Assembly: GCA_035295665.1 (NCBI GenBank) | Contig: DATGIQ010000128.1 | Span: 1-30,926, forward strand | Source of the DNA: DATGIQ01 sp035295665 | GTDB taxonomy: Bacteria > Planctomycetota > Planctomycetia > Gemmatales > Gemmataceae | Length of the DNA stretch: 30,926 nt | Direction: 5' to 3' | Shown: positions 9,659 to 19,000 of the stretch, piece after piece | How the letters are laid out: each line of letters starts with the position of its first letter | Numbering within the stretch: position 1 is the stretch's first letter | Notes under the pieces: generated by a model | What the model was told of the DNA's origin: nothing | Database searches by the model: none | What the model saw: only the letters and a program-made list of their open reading frames with translations | Position numbers and translations under genes: made by a program

Positions 9659-10729
9659 TTAGACCCCGACCATCTCCTCCGGCTCCGTGATATCCAGATC
9701 GTCTTCCGATGTTTTGGCTGAGTACTGAACCATCAGAATTCCCAGCTCATACAACGCACACATCGGCACCCAGAGCAGAATCATGCTCAATGCGTCGATC
9801 GGCGTGATAATCGCGGCAAAAGCGGCCATAGCAAACCATGCGATCCGACGTTTGCGGCGGAACGACTCGACATCCATGATGCCGACCTTGGCCAAGAACA
9901 GCATCACGAGCGGCGTTTGGAAGGATAATCCAAAGACCAATGGCAAGAGTAGGGCAAAACTGAGCCACTCGTTCAAACGCAAATCCGGCTCCAGGCCGAG
10001 CCATTCGTTAAACCACAAAAGGCCCTGGATCGCTTTCGGAATGACGAGGAACTCGCACATGAACACGCCCGCCAGGAAGAGAACGAGGCTGAGCGGCAGA
10101 TACAGATGGACGTAGCGTTTTTCGTGCGGGTAAAGCCCGGCCGCCACGAACGCCCAGAGCTGGTAAAAGATCCACGGACTGCCAATCAGGATTCCGCAGA
10201 CCGCGCACACCTTCATGTACACCATGAACGCTTCCATGACGCTCATCGTGGCGAGCAACGGTCGTTTGCCCACGAGCTGCTGTGCCTTGTTAAGCATCAT
10301 GGTCACTTCCACCGGCCGTAAGCGACTTCGGACGGCCACCCATTCCGCATCGGTCGTGTCGGCCGCGGCATCCTCGGCCTGCGGAAGCTTGATGCCAAGG
10401 ACCCGGGCAAGATCTTGCTTGTCGAATTCGATGACCAATTCCTTGGCTTCATTAACCTCGGTAATCGAGCGGTCGCCGCTTTTAAGCTTTTCGGCGACGG
10501 TTTCGACCCGCCGGTCATAGAAATAGGCGAGCTGGGCTTCCACGGGCGACTTGATGAATTCCAGCACCGGTGCGCCCACCCAGGGCAAAAAACTGATCAT
10601 GAATCCGATCGTGAAGCCGACCAAGGCGCGCAGAAGGCGGGAGCGCAATTCTTCGATATGATCCCCGAATGACATCCGCGTATCCGCAAAGAGATCATCG
10701 GGATCTTTGTACCGGTCGCCAGTACTCAT
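9659..10729 (-). CDS. tatC: Sec-independent protein translocase TatC with enlarged first loop
   Basis: 356 residues, about 100 longer than the usual 240-260. The multi-spanning core of the Tat (twin-arginine) translocase, it binds the RR signal peptide of folded substrates at the cytoplasmic membrane. Visible signatures are the cytosolic N-terminal HIEELRSRLL (about 24-33), TM1, the motif GLYPHEKR after TM3, and ITPIDALS near TM5-6, with six hydrophobic segments overall. Between TM1 and TM2 (about 68-165) lies a charged, helical insertion of about 100 residues where E. coli TatC has a short periplasmic loop. It is the downstream partner of tatA (10957-11253), with a tRNA gene between them. 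The ATG at 10729 keeps the complete N terminus. Confidence 0.95.
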   Translation of the reverse strand: MSTGDRYKDPDDLFADTRMSFGDHIEELRSRLLRALVGFTIGFMISFLPWVGAPVLEFIKSPVEAQLAYFYDRRVETVAEKLKSGDRSITEVNEAKELVIEFDKQDLARVLGIKLPQAEDAAADTTDAEWVAVRSRLRPVEVTMMLNKAQQLVGKRPLLATMSVMEAFMVYMKVCAVCGILIGSPWIFYQLWAFVAAGLYPHEKRYVHLYLPLSLVLFLAGVFMCEFLVIPKAIQGLLWFNEWLGLEPDLRLNEWLSFALLLPLVFGLSFQTPLVMLFLAKVGIMDVESFRRKRRIAWFAMAAFAAIITPIDALSMILLWVPMCALYELGILMVQYSAKTSEDDLDITEPEEMVGV

Positions 10730-10762
10730 GGAATACCTGTAGGGTAGGATCGGGCACGAGAA

Positions 10763-10831
10763 GGGGGCCAGGGAATAGAGCCTGGCTCAGCCCGTGGAAC
10801 GAGCTAGCCGTAGCTCTGATCCCTGACCCCC
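10763..10831 (-). repeat. Long imperfect stem-loop between tRNA-Val and tatC
   Basis: Arms GGGGGCCAGGGA (10763-10774) and TCCCTGACCCCC (10820-10831) pair over 12 positions with one mismatch. An inner helix AGAGC (10777-10781) / GCTCT (10813-10817) extends it. On the minus strand it begins 12 bases after the 3' end of the tRNA and ends about 33 bases before tatC. It could define the tRNA 3' end or protect the tatC messenger after tRNA processing. No U-tract follows it. Confidence 0.5.
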
Positions 10832-10842
10832 GCTCCCGAAAG

Positions 10843-10915
10843 TGGGCGGCACAGGATTCGAACCTGTGACTTCCACCGTGTGAGGATGGCACTCTAGCCG
10901 CTGAGTTAGCCGCCC
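10843..10915 (-). tRNA. tRNA-Val (anticodon CAC)
   Basis: 73 bases folding as a complete cloverleaf: acceptor GGGCGGC/GCCGCCC, D stem ACTC/GAGT with GG in the loop, anticodon stem CCATC/GGTGG with one U-G pair and loop CTCACAC. The anticodon CAC (10880-10882 on the plus strand) reads GUG. The T stem is ACAGG/CCTGT with loop TTCGAAT. The discriminator is A and no CCA is encoded. It sits between tatA and tatC on the same strand and is probably on the same primary transcript. Confidence 0.95.
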
Positions 10916-10956
10916 TTCGAGAGCAAGTCGGCGTTCATCGCATCGATCCCGAATGG

Positions 10957-11253
10957 TTATCCCTGGGGTGGCGTCGGCAGATTTGAGGCATTGTCCTCAA
11001 ATTTCGGGGCCGTCGCGGTCACGCGCTGGGGAGGCCGGGGCGGTTCAATGGCCGCCGGCTCCTGCCGCACGGACGCGGTTCCTTCGACCTCGTCTTCCAG
11101 GCCCTTGAGCCCTTTTTTAAACTCGACAATCCCCTTGCCAAGGGAACGTCCCACTTCGGGCAGACGTTTGCCGAACAGCAAAATCCCAATCCCGATCAAG
11201 AGAATCCAGTGAATGGGGCTATCAAAGCCACCGAAGCCAAGCAGCGCGTTCAT
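10957..11253 (-). CDS. tatA: Twin-arginine translocase subunit TatA
   Basis: 98 residues, normal for TatA/E. One N-terminal membrane segment (about residues 14-28, HWILLIGIGILLFG) is followed by the FGxxxLPEVGRSLGKGI hinge and amphipathic helix, then a Pro-rich acidic tail. TatA oligomers form the transport path that opens when TatC binds a twin-arginine signal. The start is backed by a strong Shine-Dalgarno, AAGGAGAT, 5 bases upstream. It is first in the minus-strand order tatA, tRNA-Val, tatC, and a probable promoter lies at 11342-11371. Confidence 0.95.
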   Translation of the reverse strand: MNALLGFGGFDSPIHWILLIGIGILLFGKRLPEVGRSLGKGIVEFKKGLKGLEDEVEGTASVRQEPAAIEPPRPPQRVTATAPKFEDNASNLPTPPQG

Positions 11254-11341
11254 GGCGATCTCCTTTTACCAGATACCGAATTATCACCGCGGTCCATGCC
11301 CGCACCTGGGAGATGGCTCCGATACAGTTAGCCATACCACA

Positions 11342-11371
11342 AGTATAGCAAGCACCAGGACGTTCGTACAA
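11342..11371 (-). promoter_or_regulatory. Putative sigma70-type promoter for tatA-tRNA-tatC
   Basis: On the minus strand TTGTAC (11366-11371), an 18-base spacer and TATACT (11342-11347) with an extended TGC just before the -10. The start of transcription would be near 11335, giving tatA a leader of about 80 bases. Confidence 0.45.
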
Positions 11372-11619
11372 GCAGAGGATCGCGGGAGAAAGCCGTTCCG
11401 GCTCAGCCAGGCCGATCAATCTGGGGCGGGAACGCTTTGGAGGGACCGGAGCAACGGTACCCTGCGAGGTTATCCAACCAGTGGACATATTCAGTATACG
11501 CGCTACCCTTTCCGATTTTCAAGAAGAAAGATGATTTTTTTGCACGCTCCGTTACGCGGCAGTGCGCACAGCCACATTTCTGGGAGTGCCCCCGGAACTC
11601 CTTGGCCGCGGTTCGCACA

Positions 11620-11649
11620 TGGACAATCGCCCTTTCTGCTGGCTAGAAT
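11620..11649 (+). promoter_or_regulatory. Putative sigma70-type promoter for the DUF1080 gene
   Basis: TGGACA (11620-11625), 18 bases, TAGAAT (11644-11649). Each hexamer matches 5 of 6 consensus positions. The gene start is 57 bases downstream of the -10. The rest of the divergent gap from 11254 to 11706 contains no gene; a T-rich run occurs at 11532-11540. Confidence 0.5.
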
Positions 11650-11706
11650 CCTCCTCGTGGCCGTATCACACAGTTGTTTTTTACACCTGCCGAGAGGACA
11701 TCGAAG

Positions 11707-12453
11707 ATGCGTCAACTTCAGCGATTCCCAAAACGGGCTGCGCTGGCGTTCCTGGCCGAGATCGCGCTGTTCGCAATCGGATCGGCTGCCGCCGCCGATG
11801 GAACTCCGGAGAAGAGTGCCGTGCCCCCCAAGGATGCCATTGTCTTGTTCGATGGCAAGGACCTGTCGGGCTGGACGAAGCGGAATGGTCAGCCGGCCGG
11901 TTGGAAAGTGGAAGACGGATATATGGAGGTTGTTCCGCGCCAGGGTGATATCATGACCAAGCAGAAGTTCGGCCCCGATTTCCAGCTCCACGTCGAGTTT
12001 TGGCTGCCGTCCATGCCCAATGCGAAAGGCCAAGCCCGAGCCAATAGCGGCGTCTACATCCAGGGCCGTTACGAGGTCCAGGTCCTCGATTCCTACATGA
12101 ACAAGACCTATGCCGATGGCGCTTGCGGGGCCTTGTACAAAATCATTGCCCCCAACTGGGCCGCCGCCGAGGAGAAGGGCCAATCCGAGCCGAAGAACCC
12201 GTGCAAGCCGCCCGAACAGTGGCAAACGTACGATATCACCTTCCATGCACCCCGGGTAAATAGCCAAGGAGCGGTCAGCAAGAATGGCCAGATCACGATC
12301 GTCCAAAACGGCGTGACGGTCATCGACCATGGTACGTTTGGAAAGGCGACCGACGGCGCCCTGGATACCAAACTCGGCGAGCCTGGCCCGATTCGGCTCC
12401 AGGACCACGGCAACAAGGTGCGATTTCGGAATATTTGGCTCAAGCCGCTCTAG
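11707..12453 (+). CDS. Secreted DUF1080 / 3-keto-disaccharide hydrolase family protein
   Basis: 248 residues. ATG at 11707 is preferred over an upstream TTG (11674) because it has an AGAGGA ribosome site and opens a clean signal peptide: RFPKR, hydrophobic core, GSAAAADG cleavage region. The mature part has the lectin-like jelly-roll features of PF06439: IVLFDGKDLSGWTKR near the start, WKVEDGYMEV, and the terminal GPIRLQDHGNKVRFRNIWLKPL. It also has a typical conserved YIQGRYEVQVLDSY. The family is greatly expanded in planctomycetes and some members hydrolyse 3-keto-glycosides in the periplasm. Substrate here is unknown. It is followed after 64 bases by the GH15 gene on the same strand, which suggests a joint carbohydrate role. 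Confidence 0.9.
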   Translation: MRQLQRFPKRAALAFLAEIALFAIGSAAAADGTPEKSAVPPKDAIVLFDGKDLSGWTKRNGQPAGWKVEDGYMEVVPRQGDIMTKQKFGPDFQLHVEFWLPSMPNAKGQARANSGVYIQGRYEVQVLDSYMNKTYADGACGALYKIIAPNWAAAEEKGQSEPKNPCKPPEQWQTYDITFHAPRVNSQGAVSKNGQITIVQNGVTVIDHGTFGKATDGALDTKLGEPGPIRLQDHGNKVRFRNIWLKPL

Positions 12454-12517
12454 ATCCTCGCGGAAGGCGCGGTCCCTTTTTCGAGCGCTCGGCACCGCTT
12501 TTGCCGTATTGTCGGTC

Positions 12518-14308
12518 ATGGCCTCACGCATTGAAGACTATGCACTGATCGGGGACCTCCAAACTGCCGCCCTGGTGGGCCGCAACGGCTCCATCGATTG
12601 GCTCTGTTTGCCGCGCTTCGACTCAGGAGCCTGTTTTGCGGCTCTGCTGGGCAATCCTGAGCATGGACGCTGGTTGCTGGCACCCAAGGCGGAGATTCGC
12701 CGCATCCGTCGGCGATACCGGGATGCCACCTTGGTGCTCGAAACCAGCTACGAAACCGACGCGGGGGCCGTCACGCTGATCGATTTCATGCCACTCCGCG
12801 CTCAATCCCCGGTTTTGGTCCGGATGGTGAAGGGGGATCGGGGTCGGGTTCCGATGCAGCTGGAGATCATCATTCGGTTCGACTATGGTTCGATCGTCCC
12901 ATGGGTCCGGCGGACCATCCGCGGCATCCGGGCCATCGCCGGACCCAATAGCCTCCTTCTGAACACGGACGTGGAACTCCAGGGGCAGAATTTGACCACG
13001 GTGGCGGAGTTTACCGTCACGGAAGGACAAGTCGTACCCTTTGTCCTTCGCTGGTACCCGTCGCATGAGGAGCCGCCGCCTCCAGCCGATCCTCTCCAAG
13101 CCCTCCCGGAGACCGACCGCTGGTGGCAGGAATGGTCGGGGCGTTGCACCTACCAGGGCCCGTGGCGCGACCAGGTGATGCGCTCGCTGATTACGCTCAA
13201 GGCCTTGACGTACGATCCGACCGGCGGGATTATGGCCGCGGCAACCACATCGTTGCCTGAGCAGTTGGGCGGCGTGCGCAACTGGGACTACCGGTATTGC
13301 TGGGTCCGCGATGCCACGTTTACGCTGTACTCCTTGATTGAGGGTGGCTACCTGGAAGAGGCTCGGGCCTGGCGGCAGTGGCTGCTGCGCGCGGTCGCCG
13401 GTGAGCCGTCGAAGCTCCAGATCATGTATGGTCTGGACGGCCGCCGCCGATTGAGAGAATGGGAAGTCGATTGGCTGCCCGGGTATGAAGGCTCGCGTCC
13501 CGTCCGGATCGGCAACGCCGCCTCGGGACAATTCCAACTGGATGTGTATGGTGAAGTCCTGGATGCGCTTTACCAGGCTCGCGTAGCGGGGCTGGAGGCA
13601 GACGAGGCCGGTTGGCGGTTTGGGGAGGCCATTCTCGAATTCCTCGAGACGGCCTGGAGCCGTCCCGACGAGGGGATCTGGGAGGTTCGTGGTCCACGCC
13701 GCCATTTCACGCATTCCCGCGTCATGGCCTGGGTGGCTCTGGACCGTGCGGTGAAGGCGGCCGAGCGCTTTGGCCGCACTGGCCCCGTCGATCGCTGGCG
13801 CAAGCTGCGTGACACCATTCACGAGCAAGTGTGCCGCGAAGGCTTCAACACCGAATTGGGGGCCTTCGTGCAGTACTACGGCTCCCGGAAACTGGATGCC
13901 AGTCTCCTGGTGGCACCGCTCGTGGGTTTCCTGCCGCCGAACGATCCGCGCGTGCGTGGCACCGTGGACGCCATTGAGCGTCGCCTGCTTCACGATGGAT
14001 TTGTTCAGCGCTACGAGAGTGATCCGGGTGTTGATGGCTTGCCGCCTGGCGAGGGGGCATTTCTGCCTTGCACGTTTTGGCTGGCTGACAACTATGCCCT
14101 GCTCGGCCGCGACGCCGACGCCCAGGAGACGTTCGAACGACTGCTGGGACTCTGCAATGATGTCGGTCTCCTCTCCGAGGAGTACGATCCGCACGCAGGT
14201 CGGCTCGTCGGGAATTTTCCCCAGGCCTTTAGCCACGTCGGGCTCGTCAATACAGCCATGAACCTGGCGCACGCGAAAGGGCCGGCACACAAGCGGCCAG
14301 AGGCTTGA
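12518..14308 (+). CDS. Glycoside hydrolase family 15 (glucoamylase/trehalase-like)
   Basis: 596 residues from ATG 12518. The same frame is open further upstream, but MASRIEDYALIGDLQTAALVGRNG is exactly how this family begins, so the upstream part is not coding. Residues 1-about 200 form the TREH_N-type beta-sandwich (DGSIDWLC-like NGSIDWLCLPRFDS). About 220-590 is the alpha/alpha barrel with NWDYRYCWVRDATFTLYS, PVRIGNAASGQFQLDVYGEV and, near the C terminus, LLSEEYDPHAGRLVGNFPQAFSH, which in GH15 carries the general base Glu. No signal peptide, so it is cytoplasmic. It probably releases glucose from alpha-glucans or trehalose; the two activities cannot be separated by eye. No clear Shine-Dalgarno, so translation may be coupled to the upstream gene. 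Confidence 0.92.
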   Translation: MASRIEDYALIGDLQTAALVGRNGSIDWLCLPRFDSGACFAALLGNPEHGRWLLAPKAEIRRIRRRYRDATLVLETSYETDAGAVTLIDFMPLRAQSPVLVRMVKGDRGRVPMQLEIIIRFDYGSIVPWVRRTIRGIRAIAGPNSLLLNTDVELQGQNLTTVAEFTVTEGQVVPFVLRWYPSHEEPPPPADPLQALPETDRWWQEWSGRCTYQGPWRDQVMRSLITLKALTYDPTGGIMAAATTSLPEQLGGVRNWDYRYCWVRDATFTLYSLIEGGYLEEARAWRQWLLRAVAGEPSKLQIMYGLDGRRRLREWEVDWLPGYEGSRPVRIGNAASGQFQLDVYGEVLDALYQARVAGLEADEAGWRFGEAILEFLETAWSRPDEGIWEVRGPRRHFTHSRVMAWVALDRAVKAAERFGRTGPVDRWRKLRDTIHEQVCREGFNTELGAFVQYYGSRKLDASLLVAPLVGFLPPNDPRVRGTVDAIERRLLHDGFVQRYESDPGVDGLPPGEGAFLPCTFWLADNYALLGRDADAQETFERLLGLCNDVGLLSEEYDPHAGRLVGNFPQAFSHVGLVNTAMNLAHAKGPAHKRPEA

Positions 14309-14356
14309 GGCGCATTCGCCGCGGCCGGACTTTCTTGCCAACAGTAGGGGCAAATC

Positions 14357-14554
14357 ATGGATCCCGAAAAGGCCCAGACCATTGCCGCCCGCGATCAGCT
14401 CTGGGCGAGTTTGCGTTTGCTTCGCGCCGAAATCGATCAGCTCGCGCAGGGCGAGTTCGGCGGATCGGAACGGGAGCAGCAAATCATTACACTGCTGGCC
14501 CGCGTGGTGTCGGCAGAGCTTGGCTTCCGAGCCGAGGAGACCGGCTCTGCCTGA
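14357..14554 (+). CDS. Small helical hypothetical protein
   Basis: 65 residues starting at ATG 14357, with TAGGGG upstream, 48 bases after the GH15 stop. The sequence is charged and almost entirely predicted helical (LWASLRLLRAEIDQL, then EREQQIITLLARVVSAELGF), consistent with a coiled coil. No family recognised. A stem-loop (14554-14578) starts at its stop codon, which supports a real transcript end. Competing short frames overlap it, so it is only moderately certain. Confidence 0.5.
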   Translation: MDPEKAQTIAARDQLWASLRLLRAEIDQLAQGEFGGSEREQQIITLLARVVSAELGFRAEETGSA

Positions 14555-14600
14555 GATCCGAATTTGAATTGCGGATCTTTCCAGCGGCACAGAGTGCTGG
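14554..14600 (+). terminator. Tandem stem-loops after the GH15 unit
   Basis: AGATCCG (14554-14560) / CGGATCT (14572-14578) followed by TT, then CCAGC (14581-14585) / GCTGG (14596-14600). The U-run is short, so termination would be weak. GATAAT follows at about 14600 and could be the -10 of a promoter for the efflux genes. Confidence 0.4.
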
Positions 14601-14611
14601 ATAATAACAAC

Positions 14612-14665
14612 GAGAGGACCGAGTCCGGGCAAAGCCAGGCCGGGCTCTGCATATGGGATCCTCTC
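14612..14665. repeat. Inverted repeat upstream of RND operon
   Basis: Outer arms GAGAGGA (14612-14618) / TCCTCTC (14659-14665) enclose an imperfect inner helix GCAAAGCC / GGCTCTGC. It lies in the efflux-operon leader, 52 bases before the adaptor start, and is a candidate repressor site or messenger structure. Confidence 0.3.
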
Positions 14666-14717
14666 ACGATTGTGGCACATCTTTCGAAAGCACGCGCCTC
14701 CTGTCGGAAACCTTTCC

Positions 14718-15992
14718 ATGATTGATTCCCTGAGCTTCCATTGTGGTGCTGGCTTGCTGCTCGCGTTTCTCTTCAGCATCGTTGGTTGCGGCCGGGCGCC
14801 CACGGAAACTCCATCATCCAGTCCCCCTGCGGTCACGGTCAGTTATCCGCTTCAGCGCCAAGTTGAGGATTATGAAGAATTCACAGGGCGAACGGCGGCG
14901 ATCGATTCGGTTCAGGTGCGCGCCCGGGTCAGTGGCTACCTCATGCAGATCAATTTCAAAGAAGGAGCGGAAGTCAACGAAAACGACGTGCTCTACGAAA
15001 TCGATCCTCGCCCCTACCAGGCATCGCTGGACCAAGCCGAAGCCCAGGTCCGTCTTCAAGAAGCGAATCTGCGCTACCAGGAAGCCCTTTATAACCGGGA
15101 TGTGAAGCTGACCGGCACGCAGGCGGTCAGTCAGGAAGAGCTGCAAAAAGACCTGGCCGCGCGCGACACGGCTCGGGCTTCGGTTACCTCCGCCCAGGCA
15201 AATTTGGAACAGGCTCGGCTGAACCTGAGCTGGACCAAAGTGCTGGCTCCCATCAGCGGTCGGATCGGCCGAACGCTGGTTACCCGAGGCAACCTTGTGA
15301 TCGCGGATCAAACGCTCCTGACCACACTCGTTTCGATGGACCCGATGTACGCCTATTTCGATGTGGATGAGCGGACGATGTTGCGCGTCCAGCAGCTGAT
15401 CCGGGAAGGGAAATTCCACTCGACGCGCGAAGGCGCACGAGTCCCCGTCTGGCTCGGCTTGGCGACCGAGTCCGACTACCCACACGAAGGTATTGTGGAC
15501 TTCGTGAACAACCAGGTGGATCCATCCACGGGCACGCTGTTAATTCGGGGTTCTTTCCCCAATCCCAAGCCGCCCGTCGGTGTACGTGTCCTGTCCCCCG
15601 GGTTATTCGTCCGCATCCGGGTCGCCATTGGCCCTCCTTACCAGGCCGTTTTGGTCAACGAACGCGCCCTGGGTACGGATCAGAATCTCAAGTTCGTGTA
15701 TGTCGTCGATGACCAGAACAGGGCCCTCCGCCGCGATGTGGAACTCGGAGCACAATACGGGGCTTTGCAAGCAATCAAGAAAGGCTTGCAGCCCAACGAG
15801 CGCGTGATCGTTAGTGGACTGCAGCGTGTGCGGCCAGGCATCGTGGTAAATCCCAAGCTCGCCAAGATGCCGGCGACCGGCGCGGCCTCCCCGCCGCAAA
15901 ATGCAGCCTCCAGCATGCTCCCTTCACAGACACCACCCCAGGCATCGCCGACGTCACAGCAATCCGGTGGCTCGACACAGACCAAGCAGTGA
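14718..15992 (+). CDS. RND efflux periplasmic adaptor lipoprotein (AcrA/MexA family)
   Basis: 424 residues from ATG 14718. An upstream TTG (14670) is less likely because the N terminus from 14718 is a lipoprotein signal ending in the lipobox IVGC. The mature protein follows the membrane-fusion order: beta-barrel edge (VSYPLQRQVEDYEEFTGR), lipoyl half (RARVSGYLMQINFKEGAEV), helical hairpin (about 115-180), second lipoyl half (LAPISGRIGRT), barrel, and membrane-proximal domain (RVIVSGLQRVRPG). The C-terminal tail is rich in Ser, Gln and Pro. It bridges the inner-membrane pump to an outer-membrane channel. The pump gene starts 15 bases downstream. No TolC-like gene follows. Confidence 0.95.
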   Translation: MIDSLSFHCGAGLLLAFLFSIVGCGRAPTETPSSSPPAVTVSYPLQRQVEDYEEFTGRTAAIDSVQVRARVSGYLMQINFKEGAEVNENDVLYEIDPRPYQASLDQAEAQVRLQEANLRYQEALYNRDVKLTGTQAVSQEELQKDLAARDTARASVTSAQANLEQARLNLSWTKVLAPISGRIGRTLVTRGNLVIADQTLLTTLVSMDPMYAYFDVDERTMLRVQQLIREGKFHSTREGARVPVWLGLATESDYPHEGIVDFVNNQVDPSTGTLLIRGSFPNPKPPVGVRVLSPGLFVRIRVAIGPPYQAVLVNERALGTDQNLKFVYVVDDQNRALRRDVELGAQYGALQAIKKGLQPNERVIVSGLQRVRPGIVVNPKLAKMPATGAASPPQNAASSMLPSQTPPQASPTSQQSGGSTQTKQ

Positions 15993-16007
15993 ACGAGAGG
16001 ACTCTGC

Positions 16008-19000
16008 ATGTTCGCACGGTTTTTCATCGATCGCCCGATTTTCGCCTGGGTGGTATCGATTGTCATTATCCTGATTGGCCTGGTGGCGGTCTTCTTCCTT
16101 CCCATCGATCAGTATCCGCCCATCACCCCGCCCACCGTTACGGTCACGGCGAGCTATCCCGGCGCCAATGCACAGGTCGTGGCCAACACGATTGCGGCAC
16201 CGATCGAGCAGCAGGTGAACGGCGTCGAAAACATGCTGTACATGTCTTCGCAAGCTACCAACGACGGCAATTACACACTGACCATCACGTTTGAAATTGG
16301 GACGGACCTGAATATCGCTCAGGTGCTGGTGCAGAACCGCGTCGCCCTGGCCATGCCGCAGCTACCGCAGCAAGTTCAGCTGCAGGGGGTAAGCACCAAG
16401 AAGAAATCTCCCAACATTCTGCTTGCCGTCAACCTGATCTCGCCCAATGGCCAGTACGATGATCTTTACCTCAGCAACTATGCAACCATCCATATCCTCG
16501 ACGAGCTGCTGCGTGTGAAGGGCGTCGGCGATGTCATTCAGTTCGGTCAGCGCAGTTACAGCATGCGGATTTGGGTCGATCCCGATAAATTGGCGACCCG
16601 TAACCTGACTGCGGTGGACGTCGTGAACGCTATCCGCAATCAGAACGTTCAGGTCGCGGCCGGACAGGTGGGCCAAGAACCCGTTCCGGCCGGACAAGAG
16701 TTTCAGCTGACGATGAGTACGCTCGGCCGCCTGACGACGGAGCGCCAATTCGCGGACATCATTCTGAAAACCGGTCAGGGAAACCTTGATCCCAGTAACC
16801 CCGCCAGTCAGGTGGTCCGGGTGCGGGACGTGGCCCGGGTCGAGCTGGCAGCCCAAAACTACGACCAAAGCACCCGGCTGGATGGCCAGCCGGCCGCAGG
16901 CATGGGCATTTTTCCGCTTCCCGGCTCCAATGCCCTCGATGTGGCCGATGCCGTGAAGCGGAGGATGGAAGAGCTGCGAAGCAGCTTTCCTCCCGGGCTC
17001 GAATACCGCATCCTGTACGATACGACGCCGTTCATTCGTCAATCGGTTGAGGAGGTATTCCGCACCCTCATCCTCGCCGTCCTGCTCGTTGCGCTCGTGG
17101 TCCTGTTCTTCCTTCAGGACTGGAAGGCCATGATCTTGCCGATGATCGATGTGCCCGTCTCGCTGATCGGCACGTTTGCGGTGATGGCTTTGCTTGGGTT
17201 CAGTCTGAACAATTTGACGCTCTTCGGTCTCGTGCTGGCCATTGGCATTGTCGTGGACGACGCCATCGTGGTGCTGGAAAATATCGAACGGCTGATTGCC
17301 ACGGGCCTGGATGCCCGCGCCGCCACGATCAAGGCCATGGAGGAGATCACCGGCCCCATCGTCGCCATCACATTGGTGCTGTGTTCAGTGTTCCTGCCCA
17401 GCCTCCTTGTGCCCGGCCTCACCGGCCAGTTCTATCGCCAATTTGCCATCGTCATTTCCGTATCGATGATTATCTCGGCGATCAACGCCTTGACATTGAC
17501 TCCGTCGCGTGCCGTAGCCATCTTCAAGACGGAAGAAGGCGGCCACGGTCGATCGCACCGTCGGGAAGCGCTCCCCTGGTGGATCTTCGGTATTGGCGGC
17601 GGTCTGCTCACCATTTGGATCGCGAATACGTACTTGGCCGGCCGGCTCGGATTCCCGGCCCCGAGAAGCGAGGCGCCCCGGTGGCAATCCTGGCTCATCC
17701 CAGCGACAGCATTCATTCCGGGCGCGTTGATGGGCGGCGTCATTGGTTGGTTCGTGATCCGGCCGGTGAACGCTGCGCTGGGTTGGTTCTTCGATCGGTT
17801 CAATTGTCTCTTCGATTGGGTCACCCGAGTCTACGGTTGGGCGGTGGCGCGGCTGCTGCGCCTGGCGGTGGTCGTACTTCTGGCATACGGAGGATTGCTC
17901 TACCTGACCTACTGGAGCATGATTCGTGCTCCCACAGGTTTTATTCCAACGCAGGACCAGGGTTATTTGCTCGTCAACGCTCAGCTGCCCGACGCCGCCT
18001 CGGTGCAGCGGACCCGCGCAGTCATGGTGCGAATCGACAAAATTGCCCGCAATATTCCCGGAGTTGCGCACACGGTCGGAGTCGCGGGGCAATCGTTTCT
18101 TTTAGGGACGAACGGCTCGAATCTTGGCTCGATGTTCGTTGTCTTGAAACCATTTGACCAACGCCAGGCTGCGGATGAGTATGATGCCGTCATCGCGGGA
18201 AAGATCCAGCAGCAATGCGCCCAGGAGATTGAGGATGCCCTTGTCAGCGTTTTTCGGGCACCGCCGGTCCGCGGCCTGGCCAACGCCGGCGGCTTCAAGC
18301 TCCAGGTCGAGCAGCGCGGCTACATCGACCTGACCGAATTGCAGGCGCAAACGGATGAGTTGATCCAGAAGGCAAACGGCGACCCGCATTATGCCGGGGT
18401 TTTCACCCTGTTCCGGGCCAACGTTCCGCAACTCTATGTGGACATCGACCGCACCAAAGTGGAATCGCTTCAAGTACCGATCCAAGACGTGTTCACCACG
18501 TTGCAGGTTTACATGGGTGGGCTCTATGTCAACGACTTCAATGCATTCGGCCGTACCTGGGAAGTGCAGGTGGAGGCGGCCCCGCGGTTCCGTACCAATG
18601 CCGCTGAAGTCAGGCAGTTCAAAGTTCGCAATCTCCAGGGCCAAATGGTGCCGCTGGGTACACTGGCCCGCATCGAGGACACCGCCGGACCGATCTTCGT
18701 CATGCGCTACAACATGTACACCTCCGCATCGGTCAACGGCAACCAGGCACCGGGCGTCAGCTCCGGAGAAGTCATCCAGGACATGACCGAGCTAGCGCAG
18801 CAGCTGGGCGTGGCGTTCGAGTGGACGGAGCTGCTTTTCCTCCAACTCCAAGCTGGCAATGTGGCCCTGCTGATCTTCGCCCTGGGAACGATGTTTGTCT
18901 ACCTGGTCCTGGCGGCCAAGTATGAAAGCTGGCGTCTTCCGTTGGCGGTGATCTTGGTCGTGCCGCTCTGCATGCTCGCCGCAGTTACCGGAATGACCAT

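Noticed and set aside
12329..12517. Extended N terminus of the GH15 enzyme
   Set aside because: The frame overlaps the end of the DUF1080 gene, and the family N terminus starts at ATG 12518.
12623..14836. A 737-codon minus-strand open frame
   Set aside because: It is antisense to the GH15 gene and its neighbours, has no family-like motifs, and arises from the GC-rich codon bias of the real gene.
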